This document shows positions 51,996 through 61,957 of a stretch of 64,000 nucleotides of DNA, one piece after another. The stretch spans positions 62,001 through 126,000 of the forward strand of contig JACVCO010000002.1 of the NCBI GenBank assembly GCA_016741995.1, in the 5' to 3' direction. The notes below the pieces were generated by a model. That model was not told where the DNA came from. It made no database searches and saw nothing but the letters and a program-made list of their open reading frames with translations. This DNA is from Hydrogenophaga sp. Its GTDB lineage: Bacteria; Pseudomonadota; Gammaproteobacteria; Burkholderiales; Burkholderiaceae_C. The position numbers and the translations under genes are program-made. The stretch's first letter is position 1. Each line of letters opens with the position of its first letter.

Positions 51996-53009
51996 TCAGA
52001 AGTCGTGGCGCACGCCGACGGCGTACAGGCGACGCTCGGCGATTTCGGTGCCGGCACCGTTCTCGGCGTCACCGGTCATGTAGGCACCGTACAGGCGGGT
52101 GCGCTTGGACAGGCTGTAGGTCGCGCCCAGGGCGAGGCCCTTGGACTTGGCGGAATCCACACCGGCGTTTTCGGACTTGTTGTAGGCGTAGGCCACGGAG
52201 AAGTCCCACGCGCCCATGGGCATGTTGGCGCCGATCACGAAGCCGTCCGACTCCAGCATGCCCGACTCGGCCATGTTGTAGCCGCCCGAGATGCGGAAGG
52301 TGCCGAAGTTGTAGGCGGCAGCGAGGGTGGTGTACTCGCGCTTGGCGGCGGACACTTCGTTGTCCTGCTCCTGGTAGCCCAGGCCGACGTCCAGGCCGCC
52401 GGCGCGGTAGCGCACGTTCATGGCCGTCACGTCACGGCTCTGCGCGGCGTTTTCGTCGAGGCCGTAGCTCACGCCACCGGTGAAGCCGCCGAAGCTGGGC
52501 GACTCGTAGCGGATCTGGTTGCTGGCGCGCGACGAGTAGTCGGCCACGTGGCCCACGGCCACACCACCGACGTTGTTCGTGTAGGCGATCTTGGTGGGCG
52601 TGAACTCCGAATCCCACAGCGCGCTGCTCACGGTGATGTCGCGGATGTCGTCGAAAGCGGTGTCGTGGCGACCCAGCTTGACGGTACCGAAACCACCTTG
52701 CAGGCCCACGATGGACATGCGGCCGAAGTTGAAGCCGGCGGCCGTGCCGTCGTCGACCTTCAGTTCGCCTTCGAGCTGGAAGATGGCCTTGAGACCGCCA
52801 CCGAGGTCTTCGGTGCCGCGGAAGCCCAGGCGGCTGGTGCTCAGCAGGCCGCTTTCCAGTTGCGTGGTGCTTTGGGCCGTGGCCGGGGCGCCGGCCTTGT
52901 TGGCGCCGACGGATGCGTCAAGGCGGCCGTAAATGGTGACGCTGGATTGCGCCATGGCGGCGCCGCTGATGGTGGCCAGGGTGGCCAGAGCAATCAGGCT
53001 CTTTTTCAT
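51996..53009 (-). CDS. Gram-negative (Neisseria/Omp32-type) porin
   Basis: A 337-residue trimeric-type outer-membrane porin with signal peptide (cleavage AMA-Q at 21). The start SSVTIYGRLDASVGANKAGA and the eyelet segment GGFGTVKLGRHDTAFDDIRD are typical, and it ends in aromatic Phe (YAVGVRHDF). It gives small solutes access to the periplasm, probably with anion preference as in Comamonas Omp32 (family knowledge). It stands alone with a terminator behind it and a 216-bp upstream region containing GATTAC repeats. Confidence 0.93.
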   Translation of the reverse strand: MKKSLIALATLATISGAAMAQSSVTIYGRLDASVGANKAGAPATAQSTTQLESGLLSTSRLGFRGTEDLGGGLKAIFQLEGELKVDDGTAAGFNFGRMSIVGLQGGFGTVKLGRHDTAFDDIRDITVSSALWDSEFTPTKIAYTNNVGGVAVGHVADYSSRASNQIRYESPSFGGFTGGVSYGLDENAAQSRDVTAMNVRYRAGGLDVGLGYQEQDNEVSAAKREYTTLAAAYNFGTFRISGGYNMAESGMLESDGFVIGANMPMGAWDFSVAYAYNKSENAGVDSAKSKGLALGATYSLSKRTRLYGAYMTGDAENGAGTEIAERRLYAVGVRHDF

Positions 53010-53109
53010 GGAATGTGCTCCGATAAGGGTCATCGGGCCTTCGTGTGGCCCGTGCCTCCCGCACCGTGCGGGACGACCGGCGTATTCCATGCGCCCAAGA
53101 TAACCGTCT

Positions 53110-53171
53110 GATTACATCGGTAAGGGTTGGTCCTCTTTACAACAGAGCCCTGACGATTACCGAGGGATTAC
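53110..53171. promoter_or_regulatory. three GATTAC repeats upstream of the porin
   Basis: GATTAC occurs at 53110-53115, 53155-53160 and 53166-53171; the last two are spaced 11 bp, about one helical turn. They lie 101-162 bp upstream of the porin start in an AT-richer stretch. Tandem same-face repeats are what an OmpR-like activator would use, but no consensus was matched, so this is tentative. Confidence 0.3.
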
Positions 53172-53225
53172 GGTGAATGTCATTTTCGTGTGCGCAAGTT
53201 GCTATCGAACATGTAGCGAAAGCGG

Positions 53226-55310
53226 TCAGGGTTTGCGGGGCGATGGGGGTGCCGTGGCCTTGATGCGGTAGTCGCACGGGTCCTGCGCGTTGCGCTCGCC
53301 CGGTTCGATCAGGGGGATGACTGCGGCAGCCGGCCCCGCGGCCGCGCCCAGGGCCACCGCACCCAGCACACGCGCCACCAGGCGACGCGGCTCGATGCCG
53401 ATATCGGGATTGCCGAAGGTGCCATTCACGGTGATCGGGGTGCGCAAGGAGATCAGCGACCAGTCCTTGGGTTGTGTGCCCAGGCGCAGCGCCAGCGTCT
53501 CGTCCTTCAGGTTGATGTGGCCGCCGATGCGCACCGTGCTGTCGCGGTTGTCGATCACCGCCAGCCGGGGCTCCACCCGGCCATCGCGGCTCTCGAGATC
53601 GAAGCGGGCACAGCGCAGTGGCAGCGGACGATCGCCCGTGATCAACACGCCCAGGGCCTGCGCCAGATCAAGCCCCATCGCCTCGGTGACGAGGTGCGAC
53701 AAGGTGCCGTCGCGCACCTGCACGCCCACCGGGCCATCGAGGGAACCCAGGATCTCGGCCGTGGAGCGGCCGGCGCCGCGCACGTCGACCTGGGCGGACA
53801 GCACCCCCGTGATGTACGACGCCACGCCCGCTGAACCACCACCCTGGCGGGCGGTTTCGCGCGCCTTCTTCAAGGCTTTCGAAGCGGTCTCGGGCGGCGC
53901 GGGTGCGTCGGAGGTATCGCGACGCAGGCCGCGCATCCAGCCCGCGATGTCCACGTTCGCGATGTCGAGTCGCGCCTGCCACTGCGCCGGCTCGGCGCGG
54001 GCGTCGAGCTGCGTGCGACCGGCGAAGCGGCCACCCGATACCACCGCGTGCAGGTCCTCCAGGCGCAGCACGCCCCCGTTCAGGTGGATGTGGGTCTTGA
54101 AGGCACGCAGCGGCGCGACGGCGGTGGTGCCGAAGTCGAGCTCATCGACCGCCATGCGCACGTCGGCGTCCATGACCTTCAACGAAGGCAGATCGAAACG
54201 GCGCTGGGGCAGCACGCGGCCCGCGGGTGCGGGTTGCTTCGCGGTGCCGCCATCACCGCCCACCGCCGGCCCCAGGTCGGCCAGGGCCAGCCGGGGGCCG
54301 TGCAGTTCGCCGGTGAGGCGGCGTGGGCTGGTTCGCTGGTGGAAGGCGAGCTCTCCCGCCAAGCGGCTGGTGCCCACGGTGGCGCGCGAGGTCTGCAGGC
54401 GCCACACACCGGCGTCGTGCTCGAGCCGCCCGCGCAGATCGAAGGGCGGGGTCTGCGGCAGGGTGATGCCCAAGGGGCGGCCCACCTCCGCGAGCGAACG
54501 CCCCTGCAACTCGAGCGCGCCGTCCAGGCGCGGGGTGCCCAGCAGCGCCGCGGCCTGGCCATCGAACAGCAAACGCGCCGCGGCCACCGTGCCCTCGATG
54601 CGCATCGGCACCCAGGGCGCATCGGGCGAGATCTCGGGGTCGTGCAGCAGGGGCAGGGTGCCGCCGGTGCGCACCTGCAGCTTCAGGGGAATCGCCTTGT
54701 AGCGCCCGGCGAACGTGGCCTCGTAGCCCGCTTCGCCGCTCTGCAAGGCTTCGCCTTCGCGGCCACGCACACCGATGTCGAGATCGACGTCCTGCACCGC
54801 GTCCTTCCACGCGATGGCGCCTTGCCCAACCACGAGTGAACCGAAACGCGGCAACTGGCCGAGCGGGTCCTGGTCTTCTTGCGGAGGAACTGGCTTGTCC
54901 TGTGGGCCAAGGGCCCAGTTGGCGTCGCCCCCGGCCTGGCGGATCAGGTGCGCATCGAGCCCATCGGCCTGCAGCAACACGAGGCGCAGGCGTTCGCCGC
55001 CGCGTTGCCAGCGCCAGATGTCACCCCAGCGCCAGACCACCCGGACCGCACGCGCATCGAGCAGATGCGGCGCGCCGAAGCGGGGGTTGGAGCCGATCCG
55101 CAGGTGCTCCACCTCGATGCGGGGACGCCAGAGCAGGTGCAGGCGGAACCGGCCATCCATCTGCACCGGCGCGGCGGTGGCGCGTGTGGCGGCGTTCTGT
55201 ATCGGCTGGCGCAGCATCGGCCAGCCACTGATCTCCGCCCACGCGACAGCGATCCCGAGCAGGGCGATCAGAGCGCCAAGGCGCCAGAAGATGCGAGCGC
55301 GCCGGGTCAT
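53226..55310 (-). CDS. AsmA-family envelope protein
   Basis: A 694-residue protein with an N-terminal anchor helix (IFWRLGALIALLGIAVAWAE) and a long periplasmic beta-rich part. The C-terminal AsmA domain carries GSLDGPVGVQVRDGTLSHLV, GHINLKDETLALRLGTQPKD and TFGNPDIGIEPRRLVARVLG. AsmA-like proteins bridge the periplasm and are linked to lipid transport or outer-membrane assembly. A hydrophobic stretch near the C-terminus (GAVALGAAAGPAAAVIPLIE) is also usual. It is a single-gene unit. Confidence 0.85.
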   Translation of the reverse strand: MTRRARIFWRLGALIALLGIAVAWAEISGWPMLRQPIQNAATRATAAPVQMDGRFRLHLLWRPRIEVEHLRIGSNPRFGAPHLLDARAVRVVWRWGDIWRWQRGGERLRLVLLQADGLDAHLIRQAGGDANWALGPQDKPVPPQEDQDPLGQLPRFGSLVVGQGAIAWKDAVQDVDLDIGVRGREGEALQSGEAGYEATFAGRYKAIPLKLQVRTGGTLPLLHDPEISPDAPWVPMRIEGTVAAARLLFDGQAAALLGTPRLDGALELQGRSLAEVGRPLGITLPQTPPFDLRGRLEHDAGVWRLQTSRATVGTSRLAGELAFHQRTSPRRLTGELHGPRLALADLGPAVGGDGGTAKQPAPAGRVLPQRRFDLPSLKVMDADVRMAVDELDFGTTAVAPLRAFKTHIHLNGGVLRLEDLHAVVSGGRFAGRTQLDARAEPAQWQARLDIANVDIAGWMRGLRRDTSDAPAPPETASKALKKARETARQGGGSAGVASYITGVLSAQVDVRGAGRSTAEILGSLDGPVGVQVRDGTLSHLVTEAMGLDLAQALGVLITGDRPLPLRCARFDLESRDGRVEPRLAVIDNRDSTVRIGGHINLKDETLALRLGTQPKDWSLISLRTPITVNGTFGNPDIGIEPRRLVARVLGAVALGAAAGPAAAVIPLIEPGERNAQDPCDYRIKATAPPSPRKP

Positions 55311-55401
55311 GCGGGATCCTCCGTACCGCTGGCTGGACAGCTGTTAGATGGATCGGGCCCGGCTGCGATCGTTCGGGTAACGAGTGGCAAGCGCTGCAAA
55401 C

Positions 55402-55437
55402 AAAAAGCCCTTGATCCCGGGCGGGATCAAGGGCTTT
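55402..55437. terminator. terminator downstream of tRNA-Thr
   Basis: A perfect 15-bp stem (AAAGCCCTTGATCCC and its complement) with loop GGGC lies at 55404-55437. On the minus strand it is followed by a T-run (AAAAA on the plus strand at 55402-55406), so it terminates the tRNA transcript four bases beyond the CCA end. Confidence 0.88.
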
Positions 55438-55441
55438 CATC

Positions 55442-55517
55442 TGGTGCCGGAGAGAGGAGTCGAACCCCCGACCTTCTCATTACGAATGAGCTGCTCTACC
55501 AACTGAGCTACACCGGC
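55442..55517 (-). tRNA. tRNA-Thr (anticodon CGT)
   Basis: A 76-base cloverleaf on the minus strand with CCA encoded. The acceptor stem GCCGGTG pairs with the 3' end before ACCA. The D-arm contains GCTCAGTTGGTAGAGC, the anticodon loop is TTCGTAA (CGT at positions 34-36, reading ACG), and the T-arm contains GGTTCGA. A strong terminator follows. It lies 34 bp downstream of fbp. Confidence 0.95.
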
Positions 55518-55551
55518 GAAGTCGGCGATTATAGCCAGCGAGGGCGGGCGA

Positions 55552-56562
55552 TCAGCCCTCGCGGTGGTAGGCGGTGATGCGGTCGACCTCGTTACGGCTG
55601 CCCAGGACGACGCTCACGCGCTCGTGCAGTTTGCCCGGCGTGATGTCGAGGATGCGCTCGCGCCCGTTGGTGGCGGCGCCACCGGCCTGCTCGATCAGCC
55701 AGCTCATGGGGTTGGCCTCGTACATCAGGCGCAGCTTGCCGGGCTTGTCGGGTTCGCGCTTGTCCCAGGGGTACATGAACACGCCGCCACGCGTGAGGAT
55801 GCGGTGCACGTCGGCCACCATGCTGGCGATCCAGCGCATGTTGAAGTCCTTGCCGCGCGGGCCTTCCTTGCCTTGCAGGCATTCGTCGATGTAGCGCTTC
55901 ACCGGGGCGTCCCAGTGGCGCATGTTGCTCATGTTGATCGCGAATTCCTTGGTGTCGGCAGGGATCTGCACGTCCTCCTGCGTGAGCACGAAGGAACCCT
56001 GCTCGCGGTCGAGCGTGAACATGGCCACGCCGTCGCCCACGGTGAGCACCAGCGTGGTCTGGGGGCCGTAGACGCAGTAGCCCGCGGCCACCTGCTTGTG
56101 GCCGGGCTGCAGGAAGTCGGCCTCGCTCACGCCGGCGCCGCTGCCTTCCACTTTCTTGAGCACGCTGAAAATGGTGCCGATGCTCACGTTGACGTCGATG
56201 TTCGACGAACCGTCGAGCGGGTCGAACAGCAGCAGGTATTCACCCTGCGGATAGCGGTTGGGCACCACGTAGATGCTGTCCATTTCCTCGCTGGCCATGG
56301 CCGCGAGGTGGCCGCCCCATTCGTTGGCCTCGATCAGCACCTCGTTGGCGATGATGTCGAGCTTCTTCTGCACCTCGCCCTGCACGTTTTCGCTGTCGGC
56401 GCTGCCGAGCACGCCGCCAAGCGCGCCCTTGTTCACCGCGTGGCTGATGCTCTTGCAGGAGCGCGCCACCACCTCGAGCAGCAGGCGCAGTTGCGAGGGG
56501 ATGTGGCCGTCGACGCGTTGCTTTTCGACGAGGTAGCGGGTGAGGGAGATGCGTTGGCTCAT
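55552..56562 (-). CDS. fbp: class I fructose-1,6-bisphosphatase
   Basis: A 336-residue enzyme with the metal/phosphate motifs [30 protein letters not shown] (about 112-131) and the C-terminal [20 protein letters not shown] with the 6-phosphate region. It dephosphorylates fructose-1,6-bisphosphate in gluconeogenesis, or the Calvin cycle if present; no Calvin-cycle genes are in this window. It follows pepN by two bases, so the two are co-transcribed. Confidence 0.96.
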   Translation of the reverse strand: MSQRISLTRYLVEKQRVDGHIPSQLRLLLEVVARSCKSISHAVNKGALGGVLGSADSENVQGEVQKKLDIIANEVLIEANEWGGHLAAMASEEMDSIYVVPNRYPQGEYLLLFDPLDGSSNIDVNVSIGTIFSVLKKVEGSGAGVSEADFLQPGHKQVAAGYCVYGPQTTLVLTVGDGVAMFTLDREQGSFVLTQEDVQIPADTKEFAINMSNMRHWDAPVKRYIDECLQGKEGPRGKDFNMRWIASMVADVHRILTRGGVFMYPWDKREPDKPGKLRLMYEANPMSWLIEQAGGAATNGRERILDITPGKLHERVSVVLGSRNEVDRITAYHREG

Positions 56563-56564
56563 GT

Positions 56565-59261
56565 TCAGTCTTCCGAAAGTGCGCGGGTGATCACCTCGCG
56601 CACGTCGTTGCTCAGCTCGGTTTGTGCGGCCACGCGCGCGATGGCTTCGCGTGCGGCACCGCGGTAGGGTTCGGCGAGTTTCTTCCAGCGATCAAGCGCA
56701 CGCGCCAGGCGGGCGGCCACCTGCGGGTTGAAGCGGTCGATCTCGATGACGCGGTCGCTCCAGAAGACGTAGCCCGCGGCGTCGGCGCGGTGGAAGCCGC
56801 CCGGGTTGGCGTTGCAGTAGCTGAAGATCACGCTGCGCGCGCGGTTGGGGTTGCGCAACTGGAAATCGGGGTGGGCCATGAGCTGGCGCACCGCGGGCAG
56901 CACGTTGCCGCCGCGGTCGGGCGCACCCGCCTGCAGCGCAAACCACTTGTCCAGCACCAGGGCCTCGTCGCGGAACATGGCGTGAAAGCGTGGCAGCGCT
57001 TCGCGCGCGAGCGCGTGGTCGCTCACCACCAGGGCCGACAGCGCATTGAAGCGGTCGGTCATGTTGCCCGCGTCCTTGAAGCGCTGGTAGGCCTTGCCGG
57101 GCCACACCGGGTCGCCCGAAGCGCGTGCTTCCAGGCAGAGCATGGTGAGCGCCATGCCGGCCAGGGCGCGGCGGCCCGAACCCAGCGGGTCGGGGCGGTA
57201 GGCGCCGTTGTCGCGGTGCTGCTCCCAGGCCCAGACCCAGTCGGCGTGCAGGGCCTGCGCAAGCTGTTCGCGCATGGCCTCGCGCACCGCGTGCACGCGC
57301 TGCGGGTCCACCACGTCGAGCTGCTCGGCGATGTAGGTTTCGCTCGGCAGGGTGAGCGTGAGCTCCTTGAAGGCGGCGTCCAGCGTGTCGTGGCGCAGCA
57401 CGGCGCGCATGGCCTCGATGAAAGCCGCGTCGAGCGGTTGCTCCACGGGGCCGCTGGCGCGCACCGCGGCGAGCGCGCGGCGCAACGCCAGGCGCTGGCC
57501 CGCTTCCCAGCGGTTGAAGGGGTCGCTGTCGTGCGCGAGCAGGGTGAGCAACTGCGCGTCGGTGTCGTCGTACGCCAGCACCACGGGCGCCGAGAAGCCG
57601 CGCAGCAGCGAGGGCACGGGCTCGCTGGCGATGCCGTCGAACACCATGGTCTGGCTGGCTTCGGTCAGCACGACGAGGCGCTGTTCGGCGGGCAGTGGCA
57701 GTTCGCGGCCATTGGCGTCGAGCAGGCCCAGCGCCACGGGGATGAGGAAGGGCTGCTTGACCGCCTGGCCCGGCGTGGGCGCGCAGTGCTGGCTCAGCGT
57801 GAGCGTGTAGCGCTGCGCGGCGGCGTCGTAGTGGCCTTCGGCTCGCACGCGCGGCGTGCCGGCCTGGCTGTACCAGCGCTTGAACACGTCGAGCCGGCGC
57901 GCCAGCGGGCTGTCGGGGTTGGCGTCGGCGACGGCCTGGGCGAAGTCGTCGCAGGTGACGGCCTGGCCGTCGTGGCGCTCGAAGTACAGCTTCATGCCGC
58001 GCGCGAAGCCTTCACGGCCCACCAGGGTCTGCATCATGCGCACGACCTCGGCGCCTTTTTCGTAGACCGTGACCGTGTAGAAGTTGTTGATTTCGACGTA
58101 GCTGTCGGGCCGCACCGGGTGCGCCATGGGGCCGGCGTCTTCGGGGAACTGCGCGGTGCGCAGCACGCGCACGTCCTCGATGCGCTTGACCGCGCGCGCC
58201 GACGGGTCGGCGCACAGGTCCATGCTGAACTCCTGGTCGCGGAAGACGGTGAGGCCTTCCTTGAGCGAGAGCTGGAACCAGTCGCGGCAGGTGACGCGGT
58301 TGCCCGTCCAGTTGTGGAAGTACTCGTGGCCCACCACCGATTCGATGTTGGCGAAGTCGGTGTCGGTGGCGGTGGCGCTGTTGGCCAGCACGTACTTGGT
58401 GTTGAAGATGTTGAGGCCCTTGTTCTCCATCGCGCCCATGTTGAAGTCGCTGGTGGCGACGATCATGAAACGCTCGAGATCGAGCGGCAGGCCGAAGCGG
58501 GCTTCGTCCCACGCCACGCTGGCAATGAGCGACTGCATGGCGTGCTCGGTCTTGTCCATGTCGCCGCGGCGCACGAACACCTGCAGCAGGTGCTCCTTGC
58601 CCGAGCGCGAGACGATGCGCTGCTCGCGCGCGACCAGGTTGCCCGCCACCAGTGCGAACAGGTAGCTGGGCTTGCGGTGCGGGTCGACCCACTTCGCGAA
58701 GTGGCGGCCCTCGTTGCCCTGCCCTTCCAGGTCGCCCGAATCGACCAGATTGCCGTTGGACAGCAGCACCGGGTAGCGGGCCTTGTCGGCGCGCAGCGTC
58801 ACGGTGTAGCTGGCCATCACGTCGGGCCGGTCGAGGAAGTAGGTGATGCGGCGAAAGCCTTCGGCTTCGCACTGCGTGAAGAAGGTGCCCTGGCTCACGT
58901 ACAGCCCCATGAGCTGGCTGTTTTTCTCGGGCACGCAGGTGGTGAAGATCTCCAGCGTGAAAGGCGCTTCGCCGTGTTCTTCCAGGGTCGGCAGGTTGTC
59001 CAGCACGAGCTGGCCCGCATCCATCTTGAAGGAGCAGCCCGCCCCGTTGACGAGCACGCGCGCCAGGTTGAGCTCTTCGCCATCCAGGCGCAGCGGCTGC
59101 GCCTGCACCGCCGGATTGCGCCGCAGCGTCATGCGGTTGAGCACGCGCGTCTTGGCCGGGTCGAGGTCGAAGGTGAGTTCGACGGTGTCGATCCAGTAGG
59201 CCGGCGGGGCGTAGTCTTCACGGCGCACCACGGTGGTGGGGCCTTCACGCAGAGAGCTCAT
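56565..59261 (-). CDS. pepN: aminopeptidase N
   Basis: An 898-residue M1-family zinc aminopeptidase. [17 protein letters not shown] is the exopeptidase motif, and [20 protein letters not shown] near residue 310 holds HExxH with the distant Glu following. The C-terminal DUF3458-type helical domain completes the E. coli-type PepN. It removes N-terminal residues from peptides in the cytoplasm. It starts three bases after prfB ends and is followed two bases later by fbp. Confidence 0.96.
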   Translation of the reverse strand: MSSLREGPTTVVRREDYAPPAYWIDTVELTFDLDPAKTRVLNRMTLRRNPAVQAQPLRLDGEELNLARVLVNGAGCSFKMDAGQLVLDNLPTLEEHGEAPFTLEIFTTCVPEKNSQLMGLYVSQGTFFTQCEAEGFRRITYFLDRPDVMASYTVTLRADKARYPVLLSNGNLVDSGDLEGQGNEGRHFAKWVDPHRKPSYLFALVAGNLVAREQRIVSRSGKEHLLQVFVRRGDMDKTEHAMQSLIASVAWDEARFGLPLDLERFMIVATSDFNMGAMENKGLNIFNTKYVLANSATATDTDFANIESVVGHEYFHNWTGNRVTCRDWFQLSLKEGLTVFRDQEFSMDLCADPSARAVKRIEDVRVLRTAQFPEDAGPMAHPVRPDSYVEINNFYTVTVYEKGAEVVRMMQTLVGREGFARGMKLYFERHDGQAVTCDDFAQAVADANPDSPLARRLDVFKRWYSQAGTPRVRAEGHYDAAAQRYTLTLSQHCAPTPGQAVKQPFLIPVALGLLDANGRELPLPAEQRLVVLTEASQTMVFDGIASEPVPSLLRGFSAPVVLAYDDTDAQLLTLLAHDSDPFNRWEAGQRLALRRALAAVRASGPVEQPLDAAFIEAMRAVLRHDTLDAAFKELTLTLPSETYIAEQLDVVDPQRVHAVREAMREQLAQALHADWVWAWEQHRDNGAYRPDPLGSGRRALAGMALTMLCLEARASGDPVWPGKAYQRFKDAGNMTDRFNALSALVVSDHALAREALPRFHAMFRDEALVLDKWFALQAGAPDRGGNVLPAVRQLMAHPDFQLRNPNRARSVIFSYCNANPGGFHRADAAGYVFWSDRVIEIDRFNPQVAARLARALDRWKKLAEPYRGAAREAIARVAAQTELSNDVREVITRALSED

Positions 59262-59264
59262 GGA

Positions 59265-60369
59265 TCAGACCCCTTGTTTGAGCGAGGCTTCGATGAAGGG
59301 ATCGAGGTCGCCGTCCAGCACCTTCTGCGTGGCGGAGATCTCGACGTTGGTGCGAAGGTCCTTGATGCGGCTGTTGTCCAGCACGTAGCTGCGGATCTGG
59401 TGGCCCCAGCCCACGTCCGTCTTGGTGTCTTCCAGCTTCTGCTGCTCTTCCATGCGCTTGCGCATCTCATGGTCGTACAGGCGCGAGCGCAGGCGTTTCC
59501 AGGCGACGTCGCGGTTGCTGTGCTGGCTGCGGCCATCCTGGCACTGCACCACGATGCCGGTGGGCAGGTGGGTCAGGCGCACGGCCGAATCGGTCTTGTT
59601 GATGTGCTGGCCACCGGCGCCGCTGGCGCGGTAGGTGTCCACGCGCACGTCGGCGGGGTTGATCTCGATCTCGATCGTGTCGTCGATCTCGGGGTACACG
59701 AAGACCGAGGCGAAGGACGTGTGGCGGCCGCCCGAGCTGTCGAACGGGCTCTTGCGCACCAGGCGGTGCACGCCCGTTTCGGTGCGCAGCAGGCCGAAGG
59801 CGTACTCGCCCTCCACCTTGATGGTGGCGCTCTTGATGCCGGCGGTGTCACCGGGGGTTTCGTCTTCCACCGTGGGCTTGAAGCCCTTGCGTTCGGCGTA
59901 GCGCAGGTACTGGCGCAGCAGCATGCTGGCCCAGTCGCAGGCCTCGGTGCCACCAGCACCGGCCTGGATGTCCAGGAAGCAGTTGAGCGGGTCGGCCGGG
60001 TTGTTGAACATGCGGCGGAACTCGAGCTTCTCCACCTCGGCCTGTACCTTGGCCGCTTCGGCTTCGATGGTGCGCAGGCCGGCGTGGTCGTCCTCCGCGG
60101 CCGACATCTCGAACAGCTCGGTGTTGTCGGCCAGCTCGCTGGCCAGGCGGTCCAGCACATGGACCACGTCCTCGAGCGACTTGCGCTCCTTGCTCAGTTC
60201 CTGCGCGCGTTTGGGGTTGTCCCAGACGGTGGGATCCTCGAGCGCGGACTCGACTTCCTTCAGCTTCGACGCTTTGGCGTCGTAGTCAAAGATACCTCCG
60301 CAACTCGACCACCCGCGTGCTGAGGTCTTCGAGCTGGCTCTGGATGGTGTTGATCTGTTCGGCGTCCAT
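59265..60369 (-). CDS. prfB: peptide chain release factor 2, programmed +1 frameshift
   Basis: Release factor 2 of 367 residues, made from two frames. The first frame runs from ATG 60369 ([18 protein letters not shown] to RYL, 27 codons) to an in-frame TGA at 60286-60288. The second, +1, continues [20 protein letters not shown] to TGA at 59265. The anticodon-like tripeptide SPF ([10 protein letters not shown]) and the catalytic GGQ ([13 protein letters not shown]) are intact. It ends translation at UGA and UAA, and regulates itself through the frameshift. It heads the prfB-pepN-fbp unit. Confidence 0.97.
60282..60304 (-). promoter_or_regulatory. prfB programmed frameshift site
   Basis: On the minus strand CGGAGGTATCTTTGAC holds an internal Shine-Dalgarno-like GGAGG three bases before the slippery CTT and the UGA codon followed by C. 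This matches the classic RF2 autoregulatory site (AGGGGG in E. coli). Low RF2 lets the ribosome slip +1 at CTT and continue. Confidence 0.95.
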
Positions 60370-60438
60370 GGTGATTCCTGCGTTCTATCGGCGACAAAGG
60401 CGCGATTTTCGCACGCAGGCCCCCGGAGGCGGCCGGAT

Positions 60439-60960
60439 TCAGAAACGGCCGTTGACACCCACCATGAAGGCCGCCGTGCCCAGCAATTGCACCTCGAACC
60501 CGAGGTTGCGGGTCAGCCGGTAGCCGACGGAGGGGATCACCACCGGGGCGAAGCCGCCCACGTTGAGCGGCACCTTGTCCTTGTACTTGCCCACGTAGCC
60601 GTAAATGATGCCGGCGCTCACCGTGGCATAGACGTTCGGCCAGTTGGGCAGCAGGCCGTCCCAGGTCTTGCCCATGTACGCATAGGCCGAGGGCTGGCCG
60701 AAGGAGTTGTTGAACAGCGCAAAGCCGCACAGTCGGTCGTCGGGCAGGCGACGGCTCAGGCTCACGAGGTAGACCTGCTTGTGCTCCTCGTCGAAGGACC
60801 AGTGGTGCGTGTACGGCGAGGCGAAGACCTCGTACCGGGCCTCGCCTTCGGGCAGCGGATCGTTCCAGCCGGGGCAGAGGTTGATGGCAAGCGCGGGACC
60901 CGCGCAGAGCAGGGCGGCCAGGGCGGCGGAGTGTCGGAGTGGCATCGGGGGAGTGTGCAT
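60439..60960 (-). CDS. PagP-like outer-membrane barrel protein (tentative)
   Basis: A 173-residue protein with signal peptide (cleavage near ALA-I, about 27). Features are [20 protein letters not shown] at the mature start, [20 protein letters not shown], and an aromatic-rich [20 protein letters not shown] with a final Phe. The spacing of beta strands and the N-terminal His/Ser-containing segment recall PagP-type lipid A palmitoyltransferases. The function is not established. It is a single gene between prfB and the hydrolase. Confidence 0.6.
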   Translation of the reverse strand: MHTPPMPLRHSAALAALLCAGPALAINLCPGWNDPLPEGEARYEVFASPYTHHWSFDEEHKQVYLVSLSRRLPDDRLCGFALFNNSFGQPSAYAYMGKTWDGLLPNWPNVYATVSAGIIYGYVGKYKDKVPLNVGGFAPVVIPSVGYRLTRNLGFEVQLLGTAAFMVGVNGRF

Positions 60961-61004
60961 CAGCGGTGTATCGGCCCGGCGCTTGGGATGCAACAGCCGG
61001 TGAA

Positions 61005-61934
61005 TCAGGCCTTGTCCGACAGAAAGGCCTCGATCAATGCGGCAAGTTCCTGCGGGCGGTCGTGGTGCATCATGTGCCCGGCGTCGTCGATCACCGCGCG
61101 TTGCAACCGGGGCACGAAGGCGATGCGGGCCTGGAACTCGTCCAGCGTGTAGCGCCCTTTCCACCACAGGCCCAGGCTGTCGTCGCTGGCCACCACCGAC
61201 AGCGTGGGGGCGGTGATGGCCTTGTAGACCTCGATCGCCTCTTCGGGGTGGAACAGCACCGCGTTCGTGACTTTGTGCGCCGGGTCGCCCAGGATGGCCC
61301 AGCGGCCGTCGGCGTCGGGCCGCGCCCATTGCCGGGCCAGCCAGTCGGCCTTGTCCTGTGGCAGGCGAGGGTTGGTTTTCATCAGGCGACGCGCCACGCC
61401 GCTGGCGTCTTCGTAGGTGCTCAGGTCCATCTCGCCCGCGCGGGCGAAGCGGATCTCGTCGAGCCATTGCGCATAGCGTTTGGGTGCTTGTGAAGGCTTG
61501 GACGCCGGCATGCCGAAGCCCTCGAGGTTGACCAGGCGGCGAATGCGCTGCGGCCGTGCACCGGCATAGAGCGTGGCCACGTGGCCACCCATGCTGTGCC
61601 CCACCAGATCCACCGGGCGCTCACCGAACAGGGCGTCGAGCAAGGCGTCGAGATCTCCCAGGTAGTCGGGGAACCAGTAGCTGTCGGGGGCGGCGCCGTC
61701 GAAGGTGGTGTCGCCATAGCCGCGCCAGTCGGGCGCGACGATGTGGCGCGACTCGCGCATCGCGTCCACCACGAACTGCCATGAAGCGGCCACGTCCATC
61801 CAGCCGTGCACCAGCACCAGGGGTGGGCGCGTGGCATCGGGTTCGCCCCAGGAACGCAGGTGGTAGCGCCAACCGCGGATGGGGAGGAAGTCGCTGCGCG
61901 ACGGACGTTGCACTTGGTACATTCGATCGATCAT
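61005..61934 (-). CDS. alpha/beta-hydrolase
   Basis: A 309-residue alpha/beta-fold hydrolase. The oxyanion region is LVLVHGWMDVAASW (about 39-52), the nucleophile elbow is DLVGHSMGGHVATLYAG (Ser at about 115), and the C-terminal His is in IDDAGHMMHHDRP (about 287). The acid is probably the Asp in VVASDDSLGLW. Substrate unknown. It is divergent from the acyl-CoA synthetase gene with 23 bp between starts, so a joint role in ester or thioester metabolism is possible. An ATG at 61922 is an alternative start. Confidence 0.88.
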   Translation of the reverse strand: MIDRMYQVQRPSRSDFLPIRGWRYHLRSWGEPDATRPPLVLVHGWMDVAASWQFVVDAMRESRHIVAPDWRGYGDTTFDGAAPDSYWFPDYLGDLDALLDALFGERPVDLVGHSMGGHVATLYAGARPQRIRRLVNLEGFGMPASKPSQAPKRYAQWLDEIRFARAGEMDLSTYEDASGVARRLMKTNPRLPQDKADWLARQWARPDADGRWAILGDPAHKVTNAVLFHPEEAIEVYKAITAPTLSVVASDDSLGLWWKGRYTLDEFQARIAFVPRLQRAVIDDAGHMMHHDRPQELAALIEAFLSDKA

Positions 61935-61957
61935 AGAGAAGGCCGAGGAGACAACCG

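Noticed and set aside
56622-60323. A 1233-codon plus-strand open frame opposite pepN and prfB
   Set aside because: Long antisense frames are common in GC-rich genes; the peptide is Val/His/Gly/Ala-rich with no motif.
59265-60369. prfB as a pseudogene because of the in-frame TGA
   Set aside because: The stop lies in the conserved programmed +1 frameshift site and both halves are intact.
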